In this document: piece by piece, positions 8,020 to 16,933 of the stretch
Layout of the letters: each line of letters starts with the position of its first letter
Numbering within the stretch: position 1 is the first letter of the stretch
Source: Baekduia soli
GTDB lineage: Bacteria > Actinomycetota > Thermoleophilia > Solirubrobacterales > Solirubrobacteraceae
Length of the DNA: 64,000 nt
Assembly: GCF_007970665.1 (NCBI RefSeq)
Contig: NZ_CP042430.1
Span: 1,364,001 to 1,428,000 of the forward strand
Direction: 5' to 3'
Notes under the pieces: model-generated
Database searches by the model: none
Seen by the model: the letters and a program-made list of their open reading frames with translations, nothing else
What the model was told of the DNA's origin: nothing
Translations under genes and position numbers: made by a program

Positions 8020-9090
8020 CTACGGCCTCGCCTCGAGGATGATGTTGAACGGCGTCTCCGCCGCGCGCCGCACCCGGCTGAAGCCGCCCTGGTTGAGGAC
8101 CTCGGTCAGACGTCGCTCGCCGGCCTGGGCGCCGAGCGCCAGGCCCACCTCCTGGCTGAGCGAGGCCGGCGTGCAGAGCATCGTCGAGCCCGCATAGAAG
8201 ACCCGGCCGACCGGGTTGAGGTTCTCCTCGACGCTGTCGCCGGCGTAGGGCTCGACGACCATCCAGACGCCGTCGTCGGCGAGCTGGGAGCGCACGTGGC
8301 GGGCGGCGCCGACGGGGTCGCCCATGTCGTGCAGCGCGTCGAAGACGCAGATCAGGTCGTACGGGCCGCCGGCGAACGCCTTGGCGTCGGCGACCTCGAA
8401 CGTGACCCGGTCGCTCACCCCGGCGCGCTCGGCGGCGGCACGCGCGGCGGCGATCGAGTCCTCGTGATAGTCGGAGCCGGCGAAGGTCGACGCCGGGAAG
8501 GCGTGGGCCATCAGGATCGTCGAGGCGCCGTGGCCGCAGCCGATGTCGGCCACCCGCGCGCCGTCGGTCAGCCGCTCGGTGACCCCGTCCAGCGCCGGCA
8601 GCCAGGCCGTGGTCAGGCTGGCGAGGTAGCCGGGACGGAAGAAGCGCTCCGTGCCCTCGAAGAGGTCGTGGTCATGCTCGTGCCAGCCCATGCCCTCACC
8701 CGAGCGGAACCGCTCCGTGATCTGCGGCTCGTCCTTGATCATCGCCGAGAGCAGCTGGAAGGCGCCCGGGATGAAGGCCGGGCTGTCGTCGGCCGCGAGC
8801 GCCATCGCCTGCTCGGCCGGCAGCCGGAACGTCCCGGCGGTGGGCTCGTACTCCACGTAGCGGCTCGCCGCCTGCTGACACAGCCACTCGCGCAGGTAGC
8901 GCTCGCGGCATCCGGTCCGCTGCGCCAGGTCGGCCGGCGTGACCGGCTCGCCGTCGGCCATCGCCTTGTAGAGGCCGAGCTTGTCCCCGATGACGACCAG
9001 CGGCGCCGTCGCGCAGGCACCGAGGTCGCCGACGAAGCGCTCCATGAAGGCCTCCAGCTTGGCTTCGTCGATCGCGGGCGTGGTGGACAT
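8020..9090 (-). CDS. SAM-dependent methyltransferase with N-terminal winged helix (Rv2258c-like)
   Basis: 356 residues; ATG 9090 behind GGGAGGG. An N-terminal winged-helix region (LGLYKAMADGEPVTPADLAQRTGCRERYLREWLCQQAASRY) precedes a class I Rossmann methyltransferase: motif I VADIGCGHGASTILM, then AGSDYHEDSI, VTFEVADA and CVFDALHDMGDP. This layout matches the mycobacterial Rv2258c type, small-molecule methyltransferases of unknown substrate. It is last in a leftward series with an MFS exporter, an MMPL exporter and a BTAD regulator, so it may modify a metabolite that those genes control or export. Confidence 0.85.
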   Translation of the reverse strand: MSTTPAIDEAKLEAFMERFVGDLGACATAPLVVIGDKLGLYKAMADGEPVTPADLAQRTGCRERYLREWLCQQAASRYVEYEPTAGTFRLPAEQAMALAADDSPAFIPGAFQLLSAMIKDEPQITERFRSGEGMGWHEHDHDLFEGTERFFRPGYLASLTTAWLPALDGVTERLTDGARVADIGCGHGASTILMAHAFPASTFAGSDYHEDSIAAARAAAERAGVSDRVTFEVADAKAFAGGPYDLICVFDALHDMGDPVGAARHVRSQLADDGVWMVVEPYAGDSVEENLNPVGRVFYAGSTMLCTPASLSQEVGLALGAQAGERRLTEVLNQGGFSRVRRAAETPFNIILEARP

Positions 9091-9153
9091 CTGGGTCCCT
9101 CCCTCAGGTTGGTGTGTGACGCTGTGCGTTGGTCAGCGCCGAGGTCGGTTCCG

Positions 9154-11382
9154 TTACTCGGGGCTGCCGGCCCGCTGCACCCGGCCCGTCAGGGCGGCCA
9201 CGCGGTCGAGCTCGGCGCAGGCCTCGAGTCCGTCGAGGGCCGAGCGCGCACGCCCCAGCTCCCGCTCGGCGTCCTCGGGGCGACCGCCGTCCAGGGCGAG
9301 CTCGGCCAGGGCGATGTGGCCGCGGGCCATCTCATACGGCGCGCCCATGCGGCTCCACAGGTCGACGGCGTCCTCGAGGTCCCGCCTCGCGGTCGTCGCG
9401 TCGCCCCGCGCGCGGCAGAGCAGGCCGCGCACGAAGCGCAGCGACGCCCGCAGCTGCGCGGTTCCCGCGGCATCGGCCAGCTCGGCCAGCTCGGCCACCC
9501 CGGCCTCGGCGGCCTGCACGTCCCCGAGGGCGAGGTCGGTGCGGATCGCCAGGTCGAGCCCGGGCGCGCGGCCCAGGAGCTCACCCGGCGGCACGGCGCG
9601 CAGGTGGCGGGCCACCAGGTCCCGGGCGCCGGCCGGATCGCCGCGATCCAACGTGATCTCCGACAGGCACAGCTGCGCACCGGGATGCCAGGCGATCCGC
9701 TCGCACAGCTCGGCGGCCTCCTCGAGCCGGCCCTGGCGCCGGCGCAGCTCGGCGAGGCGCAGGATGCCCTCGAAGACCAGCGCGGGCGCGCCCCGCTCGA
9801 ACGCTTGCGAGGCCGCGTCGAGCTCGGCCTCGGCGTCGCTCCACCGGCCGCGCCGGATCAGCACGGACGCGTAGTGCGAGCGGCAGAAGCCGAACAGCTG
9901 GGGGACGCTCCACTGCTCGCAGAAGCCGCGCACGGTGTCACACCACTGGGCGGCACGGTCCACGTCGTGGACCCGTTCGCAGGCGTAGATCATGTGGCAG
10001 CAGACGGCCCCGGCGAAGTGCAGGCCGGAGAGCTCGCCGCCCACCGCGGCGGCCGTCGCCTGGTCGAGCTCGCGCATGCCCTCGCCGATCTCACCGGCCG
10101 CCACCCGGGCCAGGCCGGTGAGCGAGAGCGCGAGCATCTCCAGATCCATGAGGCCCGTGCGCCGGCCGACCTCGAGCGCCCGCGCGGCATGGCCGGCCGC
10201 GCGGGCGGCGTCGCCGTGGGCGACCAGCGCGACCTCGCCCTCCAGGAACGCCAGCCACCCCTGGTCCTCGCCGTCGTCCTCGTCGCCCAGCAGCCGGTGG
10301 GCGTGCCCGAACCACCCCTGCGCGACCGCGGCGTCGCCACGGAACACCACCGTGTCGTAGGCCAGCCACGCGGCGGCGCGGGCCGCGGACCGCACGTCGC
10401 CGCGCCGGCGGTACGCGCGGAAGGCGCGCGCCCGCGCGTCCAGGCTCGCGTCACCGTCGCCCAGGAACCGGGTCGCCTGCGCCCAGCCTTCCAGGGCCTC
10501 GGCCGGCTCACCGCCCTCGAGCGCGCGGCCGAAGGCGGTCTTGGCGTCGTTCCATGCGCCGCGACCGAGCGCCTCCAGGCCCGCCGCGACATGGTGTTGG
10601 GTGTCCGGGCCGGCAGAGGGGGAGGTCGCCGGCGCGACCGGCGGCGGCCTCAGCGACGGGTCCTGGTTGAGGATCAGACCCTGCAGCTCGCGCAGCTCGG
10701 CCGACGGCTCCAGGCCGAGGTCGTCGTTGAGCCGACGGCGAAGCTGCTGGGAGACGGCGAGGGCGTCGGCATGCCGGCCGGATCGGTACAGCGCGAGCAT
10801 GGACTGGCGATGCAGGCGCTCACGCAGCGGGAACCGGGCGGTCTCGGCCGCCAGCTCGCCGATCAGCTCGCCGTGGCGCCCGGCCATGAGGTCGGCCTCG
10901 ACGCGGTCCTCGAAGCAGGCCACGCGGAGCTCGTCCAGGCGCGGGCGCTCGGCGTCGGCGAACGGCTCGAGGAACTCGGCCAGCGCCTCGCCGCGCCAGA
11001 GCCCGAGCGCCTCGCGGAGCTGATCGCCGGCGACCTCCGGCTCACCGGCGGCCAGCGCCGCGTGGCCCGCGCGACGCAGACGCTCCACGCGACCGATGTC
11101 GACGGACTCGGGCGCGACCTGGACGAGGTAGCCCGGCGGGCGCGTCACGAGCACGCCGGCCGGCAGCACCTTGCGCAGGTGCGAGACGAAGATCTGCACC
11201 ATCTTGGTGGCGGAGTCGGGAGCGGCGTCGCCCCACAGGTCGTCGACGAGGCGGTCGACCGCGACCGTGCGATCGGGCGACAGCAGCAGGCGGGCGAGCA
11301 GCGCCCGCTGCTTGCGGCCGCCGAGCACGAGCGGCGTGTCGCCGTCGAGCACGTCCATCGGGCCGAGCAGGCGGAAGTCCAT
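9154..11382 (-). CDS. BTAD/SARP-type transcriptional regulator with TPR tail
   Basis: 742 residues. Residues 1-95 form an OmpR-like winged helix (FRLLGPMDVLDGDTPLVLGG, KQRALLARLLL); about 100-245 is the bacterial transcriptional activation domain, ending RRLNDDLGLEPSAELRELQ. There is no NB-ARC ATPase as in AfsR; the remaining 470 residues are a run of helical TPR-like repeats rich in Ala, Arg and Trp. Such regulators commonly activate secondary-metabolite or export genes by binding direct repeats. It sits 51 bases after the MMPL exporter gene and 63 bases before the methyltransferase, so all probably share a transcript. Confidence 0.88.
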   Translation of the reverse strand: MDFRLLGPMDVLDGDTPLVLGGRKQRALLARLLLSPDRTVAVDRLVDDLWGDAAPDSATKMVQIFVSHLRKVLPAGVLVTRPPGYLVQVAPESVDIGRVERLRRAGHAALAAGEPEVAGDQLREALGLWRGEALAEFLEPFADAERPRLDELRVACFEDRVEADLMAGRHGELIGELAAETARFPLRERLHRQSMLALYRSGRHADALAVSQQLRRRLNDDLGLEPSAELRELQGLILNQDPSLRPPPVAPATSPSAGPDTQHHVAAGLEALGRGAWNDAKTAFGRALEGGEPAEALEGWAQATRFLGDGDASLDARARAFRAYRRRGDVRSAARAAAWLAYDTVVFRGDAAVAQGWFGHAHRLLGDEDDGEDQGWLAFLEGEVALVAHGDAARAAGHAARALEVGRRTGLMDLEMLALSLTGLARVAAGEIGEGMRELDQATAAAVGGELSGLHFAGAVCCHMIYACERVHDVDRAAQWCDTVRGFCEQWSVPQLFGFCRSHYASVLIRRGRWSDAEAELDAASQAFERGAPALVFEGILRLAELRRRQGRLEEAAELCERIAWHPGAQLCLSEITLDRGDPAGARDLVARHLRAVPPGELLGRAPGLDLAIRTDLALGDVQAAEAGVAELAELADAAGTAQLRASLRFVRGLLCRARGDATTARRDLEDAVDLWSRMGAPYEMARGHIALAELALDGGRPEDAERELGRARSALDGLEACAELDRVAALTGRVQRAGSPE

Positions 11383-11433
11383 GCGACCAACGCGACGCTA
11401 CCAGCCGCCCGCCGGCCCGATGACGTCCTGCCG

Positions 11434-13596
11434 CTAGCCCGACGCTGGCTCGCCGGCGGGCTCGCCGTGCGGCAGGCCGACGCGCGGGACCAGGCGGTCC
11501 AGCCAGGCCGGCATCCACCACGCCCACGCCTCGAGCAGGCGCAGCATGACCGGCTGCAGGAGCAGGCGGATCAGCGTCGCGTCCAGCAGGACGGCGACCG
11601 CGAGGATGACCCCCATCTCCCTCGGCGCGATCGGGCCCGAGAGCGCGAACGTCAGGAAGACCACGACCATCACCCCGGCGGCGGCGTTGATCACGCGGCC
11701 GGTCCCCGCGAGCCCCTCGACGAGCGCGTGGCGGCTGTCGTGCGTGCGGTCGTGCGCCGCCCTGACGGTGGCGAGCAGGAACACGGTGTAGTCCATCGCC
11801 AGCGCGAAGATCAGCGCGAAGAAGAAGATCGGCGCCCACGCGTCGACGAAGCCCTGGGCGTGCCATCCGAGGACCGGGTCGAGCACCCCGTCCTGGAAGA
11901 CGAGGCGGGCGACACCGAACGCGGCAGCCGTCGCCAGCACGCTCATCGCCACCGCCGCCGCGGCGGCCAGCGGCGCCCGCAGGAGGGCGAGCAGCAGCAG
12001 GAAGCCGAGCCCGAGGGCCACGCCGATCACGATGGGCAGGTGCGCCCCGAGCGCGTGCTCGAGGTCCCGGCTCTCGGCGGCGGGCCCGCCGACCAGCGCG
12101 CCGGCGGGCAGCTCGCGGCGCAGGCGGTCGATCGTCGTGCCGGCGCCGCCCGCGTTCTTCGGGATCGCCGTGAGCAGCACCCGGCCGCGCGAGCGCTCGG
12201 CGGGCGCGACGGTGGCGATGATGTCCCGGTCGCCCTGCAGGACCGAGCGTGCGGCGGCCGCGTCGCGGGGGCCGACGACGACCTGCAGCGCGCTCGCGGC
12301 GCCGTCGCCGAACGCCCGCTCCATCAGCCGCTGCCCCTGGCCCGAGGCGGCGTCGCCGGGCAGCCCGGCGGCGGTCGGCATGCCCGTCCGCAGGCCGAGG
12401 ACCGGGGTGGCCAGCAGCAGGAGGATCGCCACGGCCGCGATCCCGTAGGGCAGGGGTCGCGCCCACAGACGCCGGCCCCACGCCGCGAAGCGCTCGCTGC
12501 GGTGGTCGACCCCGCCGCGCAGGCGCACGCGGCCGCCGTTGATGCCGTGCCCCAGGCGCGACAGCGCCGCCGGCAGCAGCGTCAGCGTGGCGGCCAGCAC
12601 CATGAGCACCGCCAGCCCGATGCCGATCGGCACCGTGCGGAAGGCCGGGACGGGAACGACGGTGAGGGCCAGCAGCGCCGCCAGGACCGTGAGGCCGCTG
12701 ACGAGCACGGCCTTGCCCGCGGTGGCCATCGTGACGACGGTCGCCTCGCGCGGCGCGAGCCCCGCGGCGAGGGCGGCGCGGAAGCGCACGACGATGAACA
12801 GCGCGTAGTCGATCCCGAGCGCGATCGCGAACATCATCGCGAAGTTCATGGCCCAGATCGAGATGTCGGTGACGTGGCCGAGGGCGAACAGCAGCCCGCC
12901 GGCGCCGAGCAGGCCCGTCATGGTCAGCAGCAGCGGCAGGCCGGCGGCGACGAGCGTGCCGAAGGCGACCAGCAGCAGTGCGAGCGTCAGCGGCCAGGAC
13001 AGCATCTCGGACCGCAGCATCGCCGCCTTGTTGTCGGCGTTGAAGTCCGACCACATCGCGGCGGGTCCCGTGAGGCGGACGGTCACGCCGGGCGTCGACA
13101 GGGCCGACAGGCGGGCCTTCAACCGGCCGGCGGCGGCCACCATCCCGTCCGGCGGCGCACCGGCCGACCCGACCACGACGGCGGTGCCGTCGTCCCGGGA
13201 CGTCGTCACGCCCGCTCGCGGGCCGAGCACGCCCGACACCGCGGGGTCGGTGTGCAGGACGGCCGCCACGCGCGCGAGGGTGCGCCGCATGGCGGGGCCG
13301 CCGAGGCCGCCGCGTGGACCGGCGACGACGACCGTCAGCGCGTAGCTGTCGCGCCCGGGGAAGGACGACTCGAGCGTGTGGCGGGCCGCGACCGACTGGG
13401 AGCCCTCTGCCTCCCAGCCGGCCCCGGAGAGGGCGTGGTCGGCGAACGGCGCGAACGCGCCGAGCGCCACCGCGATCGCGCACCAGACGATGGCGATCGG
13501 CCGGCGGTGATCGGCGGCCCAGCCGCCCAGCCGTCCCAGCCACGTCGGGGCGGCGGTGGCGGTCTCGTCATGGCGTGCAACTGCTGCGTGGCGCAT
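11434..13596 (-). CDS. MMPL family transporter (RND-type lipid/drug exporter)
   Basis: 720 residues from ATG 13596 behind CGAGGAG. Two copies of the MMPL unit are visible: an N-terminal membrane helix (RRPIAIVWCAIAVALGAFAPF), a periplasmic porter domain, then a block of helices (LLLVAFGTLVAAGLPLLL, FAMMFAIALGIDYALFIVVRF), and the same order again (FFFALIFALAMDYTVFLLATV). The two D-Y motifs in the fourth helix of each half are the proton-relay aspartates of this family. Likely exports a lipid, polyketide or drug using the proton gradient. It is encoded downstream of an MFS exporter and upstream of a BTAD regulator. Confidence 0.92.
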   Translation of the reverse strand: MRHAAVARHDETATAAPTWLGRLGGWAADHRRPIAIVWCAIAVALGAFAPFADHALSGAGWEAEGSQSVAARHTLESSFPGRDSYALTVVVAGPRGGLGGPAMRRTLARVAAVLHTDPAVSGVLGPRAGVTTSRDDGTAVVVGSAGAPPDGMVAAAGRLKARLSALSTPGVTVRLTGPAAMWSDFNADNKAAMLRSEMLSWPLTLALLLVAFGTLVAAGLPLLLTMTGLLGAGGLLFALGHVTDISIWAMNFAMMFAIALGIDYALFIVVRFRAALAAGLAPREATVVTMATAGKAVLVSGLTVLAALLALTVVPVPAFRTVPIGIGLAVLMVLAATLTLLPAALSRLGHGINGGRVRLRGGVDHRSERFAAWGRRLWARPLPYGIAAVAILLLLATPVLGLRTGMPTAAGLPGDAASGQGQRLMERAFGDGAASALQVVVGPRDAAAARSVLQGDRDIIATVAPAERSRGRVLLTAIPKNAGGAGTTIDRLRRELPAGALVGGPAAESRDLEHALGAHLPIVIGVALGLGFLLLLALLRAPLAAAAAVAMSVLATAAAFGVARLVFQDGVLDPVLGWHAQGFVDAWAPIFFFALIFALAMDYTVFLLATVRAAHDRTHDSRHALVEGLAGTGRVINAAAGVMVVVFLTFALSGPIAPREMGVILAVAVLLDATLIRLLLQPVMLRLLEAWAWWMPAWLDRLVPRVGLPHGEPAGEPASG

Positions 13597-13685
13597 CGGT
13601 GGCTCCTCGGGTCGGATGGACCCCGAGTGCACCGCGGCCGGGTTGCGCGCCGGCAGGCGGCCGGTAAAGCGCCGTGGCCGGCCCG

Positions 13686-14873
13686 TCACGGGCGCTCGGC
13701 GGTCCGGGCGCGGCGGCCGGTCAGGGCCGGGAGGGACACCACCGGCCGCGCGTGGACGAGCACCGCGGCGAGGAACATCGCCGCCAGCGCCATCCCCAGG
13801 CCGGGGAAGCCGGCGACGGCGATCGCCGCGCCCCCCGCCAGTGCGCCGAGCATGTAGCCGAACTGGTTGGCGGCGGCCCGCAGCGACATCACGGCGACCC
13901 TGTCCTCCGGCGCGGCGTCCATCCCCAGGGCGCTGGCCACCATGGAGCGCCAGCCGTTGACGAAGGCCATGACCGCGAGCACGCTCAGCGTCGCTCCCGA
14001 AGCAGGCCGGACCACGCCGAGCGCGAGCACGCCGGCGGCCTGCAGCGCCGTCAGGACCATCAGCAGGCCGGGCGTGGCGCGGGCGGCATGGCGGCGCGCC
14101 GCGAACGTCCCGGGCACCATCGCCGCGGCGGACATCCCGAGGCCCAGCGCGGCGGTGCCCGGCGACGCGCCGTAGCTGGCGACGAGCAGCGCGCCCGCGT
14201 AGGTGAGCACGCTGGCCCAGGCGGCGTTGGCGAGGAGCTCGCCGGCGATGAAGCGCCACACCTCGGGTCCCAGCCAGGAGGACATCGCGACGCCGGTCCG
14301 CCGCGCGGGAGGATCGGCCGGGCGCATCCGCAGCAGGGCCAGCGCCGCGAGGGCGGCGACCATCGGCAGCGCGAGCCACGCCGCACGCCAGCTGATCGCG
14401 GCCACGGCGCCGACGAGCGGCATGCCCGCGATCCAGGCGGCCGGCATCCCGGCGATCGCCCACGCGAGCACGTGCGGGCGCCGGCCGGGCGCCGGCCAGT
14501 CGCCCGCGGCGGCGATCCCCGCCGAGACGAGCAGTCCGACGCCGATCCCGAGGACGCCCTGGGCCGCGGCGAGGACCGCCAGGGTGGGGGCGCCGGCGCT
14601 GGCGGCGGAGCCCAGCGCGACGAGCAGCGCCCCGATGCTGAGCAGATCGCGCAGCCCGGGCCGGCGCGGGGAGACGGCCAGCAGGAGGGCGGTCACGCCG
14701 CCGCAGGCGCCGGAGACCGAGCGCAGCTGGCCGGCGGCGGCCGTCGTCGTCCCGAACTCGTGGGCGACGGCGGCGAGGATCGGCGACAGGACGAGGAGCC
14801 CGGCCTGCGACGTGAACAGGCACAGGAACAGGACCGGGCTCGGGCGGGTGGCCAGACGGTGCAGGGAAGGCAT
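13686..14873 (-). CDS. MFS transporter
   Basis: 395 residues from ATG 14873, about twelve membrane helices. The first helix (VLFLCLFTSQAGLLVLSPILAAVAHEFGTT) and the pattern TTTAAAGQLRSVSG resemble MFS drug or sugar-efflux carriers (AraJ/YdhP-like). Hydrophilic loops are short, and the C-terminal tail is basic (GRRARTAERP). The gene ends 89 bases before the MMPL exporter gene, with the same orientation; joint efflux is plausible. Substrate unknown. Confidence 0.88.
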   Translation of the reverse strand: MPSLHRLATRPSPVLFLCLFTSQAGLLVLSPILAAVAHEFGTTTAAAGQLRSVSGACGGVTALLLAVSPRRPGLRDLLSIGALLVALGSAASAGAPTLAVLAAAQGVLGIGVGLLVSAGIAAAGDWPAPGRRPHVLAWAIAGMPAAWIAGMPLVGAVAAISWRAAWLALPMVAALAALALLRMRPADPPARRTGVAMSSWLGPEVWRFIAGELLANAAWASVLTYAGALLVASYGASPGTAALGLGMSAAAMVPGTFAARRHAARATPGLLMVLTALQAAGVLALGVVRPASGATLSVLAVMAFVNGWRSMVASALGMDAAPEDRVAVMSLRAAANQFGYMLGALAGGAAIAVAGFPGLGMALAAMFLAAVLVHARPVVSLPALTGRRARTAERP

Positions 14874-14977
14874 GGCGCCCAGGGGACGACACGGCGTCCA
14901 ACCGCGGGTAGGTCCTCGGTAGGTGCCGGCCCGGCGCGGGCGCTCGCGCTGCGGCGCCCTGGGCTGCCGGGCGTTTA

Positions 14978-15005
14978 CCGGTCGTCGACCGGCCGCCCGG
15001 ACAGT
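14978..15005 (+). promoter_or_regulatory. Palindrome and -10 upstream of osmC-like gene
   Basis: A 15-base palindrome CCGGTC-GTC-GACCGG (14978-14992) sits before a -10-like GACAGT (15000-15005), which ends 7 bases before the ATG at 15013. This fits a leaderless promoter with an operator in the spacer. TTTACCGG overlaps the palindrome's left edge and recurs on the other strand at 13661-13668, about 65 bases upstream of the MMPL gene. Confidence 0.4.
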
Positions 15006-15012
15006 CACCGCC

Positions 15013-15585
15013 ATGACCACCACCAACACCACCACCATCCGCAACGGCATCGACACCGCGCAGGTCTACGGCACGCTCGACGCCCTGCGCACCCAGCCCG
15101 AGCTCGCCCGCTTCGAGTTCCGCGCCACCAACCGCTGGATCGGTGGCACCCACAGCCGCTCCACGATCCAGGGCCTGTGGGGAGCCGGCCAGGAGGACAC
15201 CTCTCGGGACGCGCCGTTCGAGGTCGACGCCAGCGAGCCCCCGGTGCTGTTCGGCGACAACGAGGCGCCCAACCCGGCCGAGTTCGTGCTCCACGCGCTC
15301 GCCGGCTGCCTGACGCTGACGATCGTCAACGTCGCCGCCGCACGCTCGGTCACGCTGACCGAGGTCAGCTCGACCCTGGAGGGCGTCCTGGACGCCCGCG
15401 GCGCCACCGGGGTCGACGAGACCCGTCGCAACGGCTTCGAGGCCGTCCGCGTCAGCCTCTCGATCAAGGGCGACGCCTCGCCGGCCAAGCTCCGTGAGAT
15501 CGTCGAGCGGGCCAAGGCCCGTTCCGTCGTCTACGACATCATCGCCAACCCGGTGGCGATCGAGCTGCAGGCCGAGGTCGGGTAG
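15013..15585 (+). CDS. OsmC family peroxidase-like protein
   Basis: 190 residues. The OsmC fold is shown by ANPAEFVLHALAGCLTLTIVNVAAAR, with the conserved cysteine in AGC, and by a C-terminal VRVSLSIKGDASPAKLREIVERAKARSVVYDIIANPVAIEL. OsmC proteins reduce organic hydroperoxides through two cysteines; the second cysteine expected near the C-terminal helix is replaced by serine (RSVV instead of C-V), so catalysis may differ. Probably leaderless. The next gene starts 2 bases after its stop, forming an operon with acyl-CoA dehydrogenase. Confidence 0.85.
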   Translation: MTTTNTTTIRNGIDTAQVYGTLDALRTQPELARFEFRATNRWIGGTHSRSTIQGLWGAGQEDTSRDAPFEVDASEPPVLFGDNEAPNPAEFVLHALAGCLTLTIVNVAAARSVTLTEVSSTLEGVLDARGATGVDETRRNGFEAVRVSLSIKGDASPAKLREIVERAKARSVVYDIIANPVAIELQAEVG

Positions 15586-15587
15586 CC

Positions 15588-16799
15588 ATGCCGATCGAGC
15601 TGACCGCCGAGACCGCCGCCGGCCGGGACCTCGTCCTGACCGCCGAGCGGCTCGCGAAGGACTTCGCCGGACGCGCCGCGGCGCACGATCGTGAGGCCAG
15701 CTACCCGTTCGAGAGCATCGACGCGCTGTGGCGGGCGGGGTATCTGGCCGCGCCGGTGCCCGAGGAGCTCGGCGGCCTCGGCGTGGGCTCGATCCACGAT
15801 CTCGTCGTCGCCTCGGGCCGGCTGGCCCGGGGCGACGCGTCGATCGCGATCGGGGTCAACATGCACCTGGTCGTCGTCGCCGGCCTCGCGCGCCGCTGGC
15901 GGATGGCGCGCGCGGCGCGCAACCGGCGCCGCGAGCTGGCCTTCGGCGGCTCGCTGCAGCGGATCGCCTCCGACCGCGTGGTCATCGCGACCGCGATGAG
16001 CGAGCCCGGACAGGACCTCACGCGGCCGAGGACCCAGGCCGTCCGGACGGGGGACGGATGGCGCATCGACGGGCACAAGATCTTCTGCACGATGTCGCCG
16101 GCCGCGACCGTCCTGCTGACGTCGGTGTGCTTCACCGACGAGACGGGCGTCGAGCGCTACGCCTACGTCGAGATCCCGGCGGCCACGCCGGGCGTGCGCA
16201 TCAACGACGACTGGGACGCACTGGGCATGCGCGCCTCGGGCAGCCACTCGGTGACGCTGGACGGCGTCGAGCTGCCGGAGTCCGCGGTGCGCGGCGGCTT
16301 CCCGGCGGGCGAGCCGGTGCCCTACCTCGAGCGCAACGTCGCCTCGGGGCTCTTCCACGCCTCGGCGTCGCTGGGCATCGCCGAGGCGGCCTTCGTCCGC
16401 ACCGCCAGTCCCGAGCGCGTCGGTGGCGACGCGCGGGCGCGGATGCTGGTCGCCGAGTCGGCGATCGACCTGGCGACGTCGCGCGCCGCGATCGCGCGGG
16501 CCGCGAGGCTCATCGACGATCACGACGCCGGGCATCCGACGGAGGTTGGGACCGACGAGGCGATCACCATGCTGTTCGCCGAGGCGCAGGCCGCCAAGAC
16601 GTTCGTCAACGAGGCCGCCACGCGGGTCGTCGACCGGGCGCTCGCGCTGTCGGGCGGATCGGGCTATCTGAACGGCTCTCCGCTCGCTCGTGCCTACCGC
16701 GACGTGCGCGCGGGCGCGTTCATGCATCCGCTGGGCGCCAACCGCGCCTACGACTTCCTCGCCGACGTGGCGCTCGGCCATGACCACCGGCTGCACTGA
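15588..16799 (+). CDS. Acyl-CoA dehydrogenase family flavoprotein
   Basis: 403 residues. It shows PVPEELGGLGVGSIHDLVVASGRLARGDASIAI, the flavin-contact strand ATAMSEPGQDL, WRIDGHKIFCTMSPAATVLLTS and WDALGMRASGSHSVTLDGVELP of the acyl-CoA dehydrogenase fold. The C-terminal domain has LALSGGSGYLNGSPLARAYRDVRAGAFMHPLGANRAYDFL, closer to the flavin-dependent monooxygenase or desulfurase branch (DszC/HsaA-like) than to beta-oxidation enzymes because the usual catalytic glutamate motif is not obvious. It is coupled to osmC. Substrate unknown. Confidence 0.85.
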   Translation: MPIELTAETAAGRDLVLTAERLAKDFAGRAAAHDREASYPFESIDALWRAGYLAAPVPEELGGLGVGSIHDLVVASGRLARGDASIAIGVNMHLVVVAGLARRWRMARAARNRRRELAFGGSLQRIASDRVVIATAMSEPGQDLTRPRTQAVRTGDGWRIDGHKIFCTMSPAATVLLTSVCFTDETGVERYAYVEIPAATPGVRINDDWDALGMRASGSHSVTLDGVELPESAVRGGFPAGEPVPYLERNVASGLFHASASLGIAEAAFVRTASPERVGGDARARMLVAESAIDLATSRAAIARAARLIDDHDAGHPTEVGTDEAITMLFAEAQAAKTFVNEAATRVVDRALALSGGSGYLNGSPLARAYRDVRAGAFMHPLGANRAYDFLADVALGHDHRLH

Positions 16800-16920
16800 G
16801 GAGCGGCTGGAGGGGCGGGCCGTTGCGCTGCTCGCGGCGGGAGGGCATCTCCGTCGACCACAACTCGCCTAGGGGGAGAGGGAGGTCGCGCGGCCATGCG
16901 GCGAGGCCGCACCACGCGGT

Positions 16921-16926
16921 TAGGCT
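16921..16926 (+). promoter_or_regulatory. -10 hexamer TAGGCT of a probable leaderless promoter
   Basis: Ends 7 bases before the ATG of the hydrolase-LuxR gene. A small GCGGCC/GGCCGC hairpin lies just upstream (about 16890-16910). Confidence 0.4.
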
Positions 16927-16933
16927 CGCGGGG

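Noticed and set aside
8296-13857. A 1853-codon open frame on the plus strand
   Set aside because: It is rich in Arg, Gly, Gln and His, has no domain, and lies antisense to methyltransferase, BTAD and MMPL genes that are clearly real. Such frames are usual in very GC-rich DNA.
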